Below, piece after piece: positions 31,684 to 34,838 of a DNA stretch of 34,838 nt. Every line of letters starts with the position of its first letter. The stretch's first letter is position 1. The translations under genes were made by a program, and so were the position numbers. Origin of the DNA: Polyangiaceae bacterium (GTDB taxonomy: Bacteria; Myxococcota_A; Polyangia; Polyangiales; Polyangiaceae); assembly GCA_029261965.1 (NCBI GenBank), contig JAJDAH010000068.1:1-34838 (forward strand), written 5' to 3'. A model generated the notes under the pieces. The model had not been told where the DNA came from. It did not search any database and was given only the letters and a program-made list of their open reading frames with translations.

Positions 31684-33150
31684 ATGAGCAACCCTTCGAC
31701 CTCGAGCCCAGAATCTGGAGAGCTTCCCACGGACCGTGAGCGCTTTCTCGTCGCGCTCCTAGAACACGCCGAGAGCGAAAAGTGGCTCGACGCCGAGCAG
31801 GTCATCGACCGGTTTCCTCCGGCGAAGATCATGCAGTCGCTCAAACACGAGCCCGAGCTTCGGGCGAAAGTCCTCGTGCATGCGACCGGCGGGCACGAGA
31901 AGATCGCCGCCAAGAAGTGTGTGGCCTCCGCGACCGAGGATCTCGAGTTGGCCATCAGCGAGGGCATCACCGACGCCGCCGCGGTTCTCGAAGTGTTCTC
32001 GATTGCCGATCGAGTCAACTACCTCGGTGCAGATGCGCTTTGGCAGCTCGTCGTCGACCACGTCGGCACGGACTCTGAACGGCGGCACTTCATCGTCGAG
32101 CTCGCCCTCGAGCAGAAGCTGTGCACCCTCGAAGACGTCTTCGACGGGCTCACCATCGATGAGATCACCGCGACCTTGCCTCCGGAAGAGCTGCGCGCGG
32201 TCGTTGCGCACGCGCTCCGAGAGGGGCGGCGCGGCCAGCGCCTCGACGAGGAGCGCTTCCTCGAGGTGGTTCCCATGCGCTCGCTTCTCGGCTTCTTACC
32301 CCAGGAGCACGTTTGGGATCGCGTGATCATCCAGAAGCTGGCGTCCCCCGTCGGGTTGCTCGACGCGGCGCCCCCCAAGAGCTCGGAGCCCGCGGTCTCG
32401 GAAGTGAAGACGAAAGAGCCGGCGGCGGAAACAGCCAAGGAAGAACCTTCGGACGAAGACGTCGCAGAAGCGGCGGAAGTCGAGGTCGAAGCCGACGAGG
32501 AAGGCGACATTGACGTTCTCGTCGACGCCGATCCCGTGGCGAGCCGTCCCCCATTCGAAGACGCTGCGCGTGCTCGGGTCGTGGGCAAGCTTGGCCGAAT
32601 CCACCGAGTGCCGCCGAGGCACGAGCGTCTCACGTTGGCGAATCTGCTCTCGCTGGAGTCGATGTACGCCGAGCTTGGCGGGTGTGACTCCGATGACGAA
32701 CGGGAAGCGGTCATTCGCGACTCGTTCCCGAACGACATCCAACTTCGAAAGACGATGCTCGCTTTGATCGAAGCGCTCGACCCGACGATCGACGTGACCG
32801 AGCCGGTCATTCGCGACGCGGATGCTGCGGCGCTGATCAAGGTCGTCATCTTCGAGGAGAAGATGCGGCGCGAGCGCGATGCTCGGAGCGCGCCGCCGCC
32901 CCCGCCACGCAGCCGAACCACCACCGCGCCACCGCCGCCGTCGCGTCGGTCCGACGTGGTGCCAGCGCGGGCCAGAGCCTCGGTCCCTCCGCCTCCTCCG
33001 TCGACGCGCGCCGTGACGCCGCCGCCGCCGCCGCCGCGTTCGCGTCGATCGAGCTCGCCGCCGCAGGCCCAGAGCCTGCGCAACAATCAGACTTCGCTGG
33101 CCGAGTTGGAGCGCGAGCTTGCGACCCGCCGCGTCGCTCGCGTCGGCTGA
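31684..33150 (+). CDS. Conserved-looking protein of unknown function, Pro-rich C-terminus
   Basis: The protein has 488 residues from ATG 31684; the frame extends to 31642 without support. There is no signal peptide or membrane helix, so it is probably cytoplasmic. The N-terminal half (about 15-225) is helical and acidic, with repeat-like stretches around LDAEQVIDRFPPAKIMQSL and TLEDVFDGLTIDEITATLPP that alternate a helix and a short turn. A Glu/Asp/Ala linker (about 240-285) follows, then a second helical domain (about 300-400, LTLANLLSLESMYAELGG). The last 90 residues contain several PPPPP-Arg/Ser runs and end in a short helix (LAELERELATRRVARVG). I recognise no named family. Pro-runs suggest a binding role. 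The 170 nt upstream hold no other gene. Confidence 0.75.
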   Translation: MSNPSTSSPESGELPTDRERFLVALLEHAESEKWLDAEQVIDRFPPAKIMQSLKHEPELRAKVLVHATGGHEKIAAKKCVASATEDLELAISEGITDAAAVLEVFSIADRVNYLGADALWQLVVDHVGTDSERRHFIVELALEQKLCTLEDVFDGLTIDEITATLPPEELRAVVAHALREGRRGQRLDEERFLEVVPMRSLLGFLPQEHVWDRVIIQKLASPVGLLDAAPPKSSEPAVSEVKTKEPAAETAKEEPSDEDVAEAAEVEVEADEEGDIDVLVDADPVASRPPFEDAARARVVGKLGRIHRVPPRHERLTLANLLSLESMYAELGGCDSDDEREAVIRDSFPNDIQLRKTMLALIEALDPTIDVTEPVIRDADAAALIKVVIFEEKMRRERDARSAPPPPPRSRTTTAPPPPSRRSDVVPARARASVPPPPPSTRAVTPPPPPPRSRRSSSPPQAQSLRNNQTSLAELERELATRRVARVG

Positions 33151-33175
33151 TCGCCTTCGCTGAAACTTCCAGTAT

Positions 33176-33538
33176 TCAACCGAGCCACGTGCTCGGGAAA
33201 CAGCCCCTCGACCCGATGTCGTACTGAAAGCACGACATGCCCGCCGGGCAGTCGTCGCTCGTGCAGCGTTTGACGCAGCTTCGGTCGAACGCAGGTTCGT
33301 CGAGATCGACGCACGCGGCTTCGGGCTCGCAGTCTTCGTCCGCCTGACACCGTACCGAGCAGAGCCCGATCGTCGAGCTCGCGATGCGCTCGCAGTCTTT
33401 CAGGCGGCTGTTGCACTCCGCGTCCCGCGTGCAGGTCTTGTAGACGAACCCGCTCTCGGAGCTGCCGCACGACATCGAGGCGACGACAGCAACAAGAAGG
33501 AAGAGCGCGAGAGCGCGTCGCCCCGTCGTCCCCGTCAC
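33176..33538 (-). CDS. Small Cys-rich exported protein, probable lipoprotein
   Basis: The protein has 120 residues from a GTG 1 nt after the stop of the upstream gene, so the two are probably co-translated. The signal peptide ALALFLLVAVVASMSC may be a lipoprotein type, but the lipobox is poor. The mature part has ten or more Cys in repeated CxxDxEC-like units (CTRDAECNSRLKDC, CQADEDCEPEAAC, CTSDDCPAGMSC), a pattern common in secreted Myxococcota proteins that form disulfide-bonded knobs. No enzyme motif is seen. Its function is unknown. Confidence 0.75.
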   Translation of the reverse strand: MTGTTGRRALALFLLVAVVASMSCGSSESGFVYKTCTRDAECNSRLKDCERIASSTIGLCSVRCQADEDCEPEAACVDLDEPAFDRSCVKRCTSDDCPAGMSCFQYDIGSRGCFPSTWLG

Positions 33539-33539
33539 G

Positions 33540-34295
33540 TCAGAGCAGATCGACGCCGGCTTCGAGCGCGACGATCATCGCTTCGCGCTCACCGGGTTTC
33601 GGGGACTCACCCGAGCCGAGTCGTCGCGCCGTGATCTGGCCGTGAGACGCCGAAATGACCGCGACTCGCACCGCCTGGTACGCCGACGCCCCACTGCCTG
33701 CGTTTCGTTCGGTCGGTGCGGATGATGAGACCGGCTGCTCGGGCGGCGCGGTTTTCGGGATGGTCACTGGCTCCGGCTCGGAGGCGGCAGGCGGCGGTTC
33801 GACCTTGGCGGGTGCGGGCGCTGGTTCGGGTGCAACCGCTGCGGCTGCGGGGGGCGGTGCGGCTGCGGGAGCCGGCGCGGCTGCGGGAGCCGGTTGTGGA
33901 GCTGGTTGTGGAGCTGGTGCCGGTTGGGCAGCTGGCGCCGCAACGGGCGCGGGCTGGGGGGCGGCAGCTGCGGCCGCGGGAGCCGGCATCGCGGCGGGAG
34001 CCGGCGCGGCTTTCGGGATTTGAGGTGCGGGCGCCTCCTCGGCAGGCGGCGGTGGAACTGTCGGGGGGATATCCAGGGTGGTGCGAAGCTCGGCGGCCGC
34101 TTTGGCCAACGTCACGGCGCGCATGTCGGCGCCCGATTCCGAGGCGGCTTCAGCGGCCCGGCGCAGCCATCGGAGCGCTTCACGCAAGTCGCCCTTGTTC
34201 CACGTCGCAGCAGCGGTCTCGAGGTTCCACTGAACGTCGTCGTCGTCACCTGGCTGAGCCGGAGGTATGCCCGGCGTCTGAGCGGCATCAGTCAT
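33540..34295 (-). CDS. Pro/Ala-rich protein with N-terminal helical domain
   Basis: The protein has 251 residues. ATG 34295 has an AGGGGAG site; the frame is open to 34334. Residues 20-75 form helices with VQWNLETAAATWNKGDLREA then LRWLRRAAEAASESGADMRA, like a short TPR. The middle (about 80-200) is an alternating Pro/Ala stretch rich in PAP and AAP, presumably an extended spacer. The C-terminal 45 residues (AYQAVRVAVISASHGQITAR onward) look like a small folded unit ending in EAGVDLL. There is no signal peptide, so cytoplasmic. Helix-plus-Pro/Ala-spacer proteins of this type seem frequent in Polyangiales, which I recall rather than can test here. The next gene lies 1 nt away. Confidence 0.75.
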   Translation of the reverse strand: MTDAAQTPGIPPAQPGDDDDVQWNLETAAATWNKGDLREALRWLRRAAEAASESGADMRAVTLAKAAAELRTTLDIPPTVPPPPAEEAPAPQIPKAAPAPAAMPAPAAAAAAPQPAPVAAPAAQPAPAPQPAPQPAPAAAPAPAAAPPPAAAAVAPEPAPAPAKVEPPPAASEPEPVTIPKTAPPEQPVSSSAPTERNAGSGASAYQAVRVAVISASHGQITARRLGSGESPKPGEREAMIVALEAGVDLL

Positions 34296-34417
34296 GGAGT
34301 CTCCCCTGAAATCGGACGGACCTTGTACCACCATTCTCGCCCGGGCTTGGACGAATGTCTTGGGGGTTTCGACCGTGACGTTGGTGGTTGAAGTTTTTGG
34401 GGGAGGTAAAATCGAGC

Positions 34418-34838
34418 TCAGAGGCAGAGGTCGATCTGGTCCTCGCCCCCCATGCAGCCGCTCAGCGCCGGGAAGCTACACGGACCCGTGCAGTCGCTCC
34501 GCACCTCTCCGGTGCGGAAGAATCTGTCGAGCTGCATTTGGGACTCCGACAGCTTTCGCACTTCACTATGCGGGTCGTCACACAGCGTCATCTGCACGTT
34601 GCAGAGAGGCTCGGGCGGCAGCCCGAAGTCGTACTCGACGTAGGCCGAGCCAACGGTAGTGCTCGCCACTTTTTCGATGCCCCAAATGTCTCGAATGCCC
34701 GTGTCCACGTGCTTCGCGCCGATCGAGCGCGCCATGTGATGAGCGCCGAGCGTCGTCACTTGGTGGTCGCCTATGGCGGATCTCATCAGGACCTGTTTGT
34801 CCGGCGTGCCCGGCAGTCGGTCGGTGCCGAGGTACTTG
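34418..34838 (-). CDS. C-terminal part of a large, probably secreted protein (partial, runs off right edge)
   Basis: The frame is open from the right edge to a TGA at 34418, giving 139 residues; the upstream part lies outside the window. The ATG at 34786 is internal, since coding sequence (KYLGTDRLPGTPDKQVLM) continues before it. The piece IGDHQVTTLGAHHMARSIGA resembles the C-terminal part of alpha/beta-hydrolase-like proteins in this group, where an Asp/His pair sits in such a segment, but this is only a weak recollection. The final 60 residues contain five Cys (PLCNVQMTLC, DCTGPCSFP, SGCMGG, CL), suggesting disulfides outside the cytoplasm. The following 122 nt to the next gene show no clear terminator. 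Confidence 0.65.
   Translation of the reverse strand, partial: KYLGTDRLPGTPDKQVLMRSAIGDHQVTTLGAHHMARSIGAKHVDTGIRDIWGIEKVASTTVGSAYVEYDFGLPPEPLCNVQMTLCDDPHSEVRKLSESQMQLDRFFRTGEVRSDCTGPCSFPALSGCMGGEDQIDLCL

Overview
The window is about 35 kb of dense, high-GC DNA with strong third-position G/C bias, and every gene reads as bacterial chromosome. Several traits point to Myxococcota, most likely Polyangiales or a relative. These are a secreted subtilase with a MYXO-CTERM-like tail (Cys-Gly-Cys, hydrophobic stretch, Arg run), lipoproteins with Gly-rich GTGG-type linkers after the lipidated Cys, Cys-rich secreted proteins, a giant Pro/Ala-rich TPR protein, and two ECF sigma factors each next to a membrane anti-sigma or FecR-type gene. 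This placement is inferred from these traits, not from a database search. I see no rRNA, tRNA, CRISPR array, transposase, integrase or prophage gene, so it looks like ordinary chromosome rather than an island.

Layout. 1-1311 (minus): an ECF sigma factor and its zinc-finger anti-sigma factor, the latter cut by the left edge. 1420-5100 (plus): an Fpg/Nei DNA glycosylase with a histone-H1-like tail, a DUF3943 envelope protein overlapping it by 4 nt, a LolA lipoprotein chaperone, a CrcB/FluC fluoride channel and an HD-domain protein of the MIOX/PhnZ type. 5128-13848 (minus): a diacylglycerol-kinase-like lipid kinase, a 1844-residue TPR solenoid protein, and a likely operon of an APH-type phosphotransferase, methionine sulfoxide reductase B and an SRPBCC protein. 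13949-19836 (plus): exopolyphosphatase Ppx/GppA, a SixA histidine phosphatase, a lipoprotein, and two tandem DUF4139 proteins. 19805-22996 (minus): a CHAD-domain protein and a two-domain polyphosphate kinase 2, preceded by a Gly-repeat lipoprotein. 23109-26217 (plus): an envelope protein, an ECF sigma factor and a FecR/TPR protein. 26457-33150 (plus): a VWA lipoprotein, a large subtilase and an unknown Pro-rich protein. 33176-34838 (minus): a Cys-rich lipoprotein, a Pro/Ala-rich protein, and the C-terminus of a secreted protein cut by the right edge.

The most coherent theme is polyphosphate. Ppx, SixA, CHAD and PPK2 lie within 9 kb in two converging units that meet at a 32-bp tail-to-tail overlap between the second DUF4139 gene and the CHAD gene. 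Ppx degrades polyphosphate, PPK2 uses it to phosphorylate nucleotides, and CHAD domains bind it. The tandem DUF4139 pair and the Cys-containing lipoprotein sit inside this module with no known role. A second theme is envelope sensing, in the two sigma/anti-sigma modules. No gap between genes exceeds 300 bases; the longest are 3156-3394 and 26218-26456, where I see no gene.
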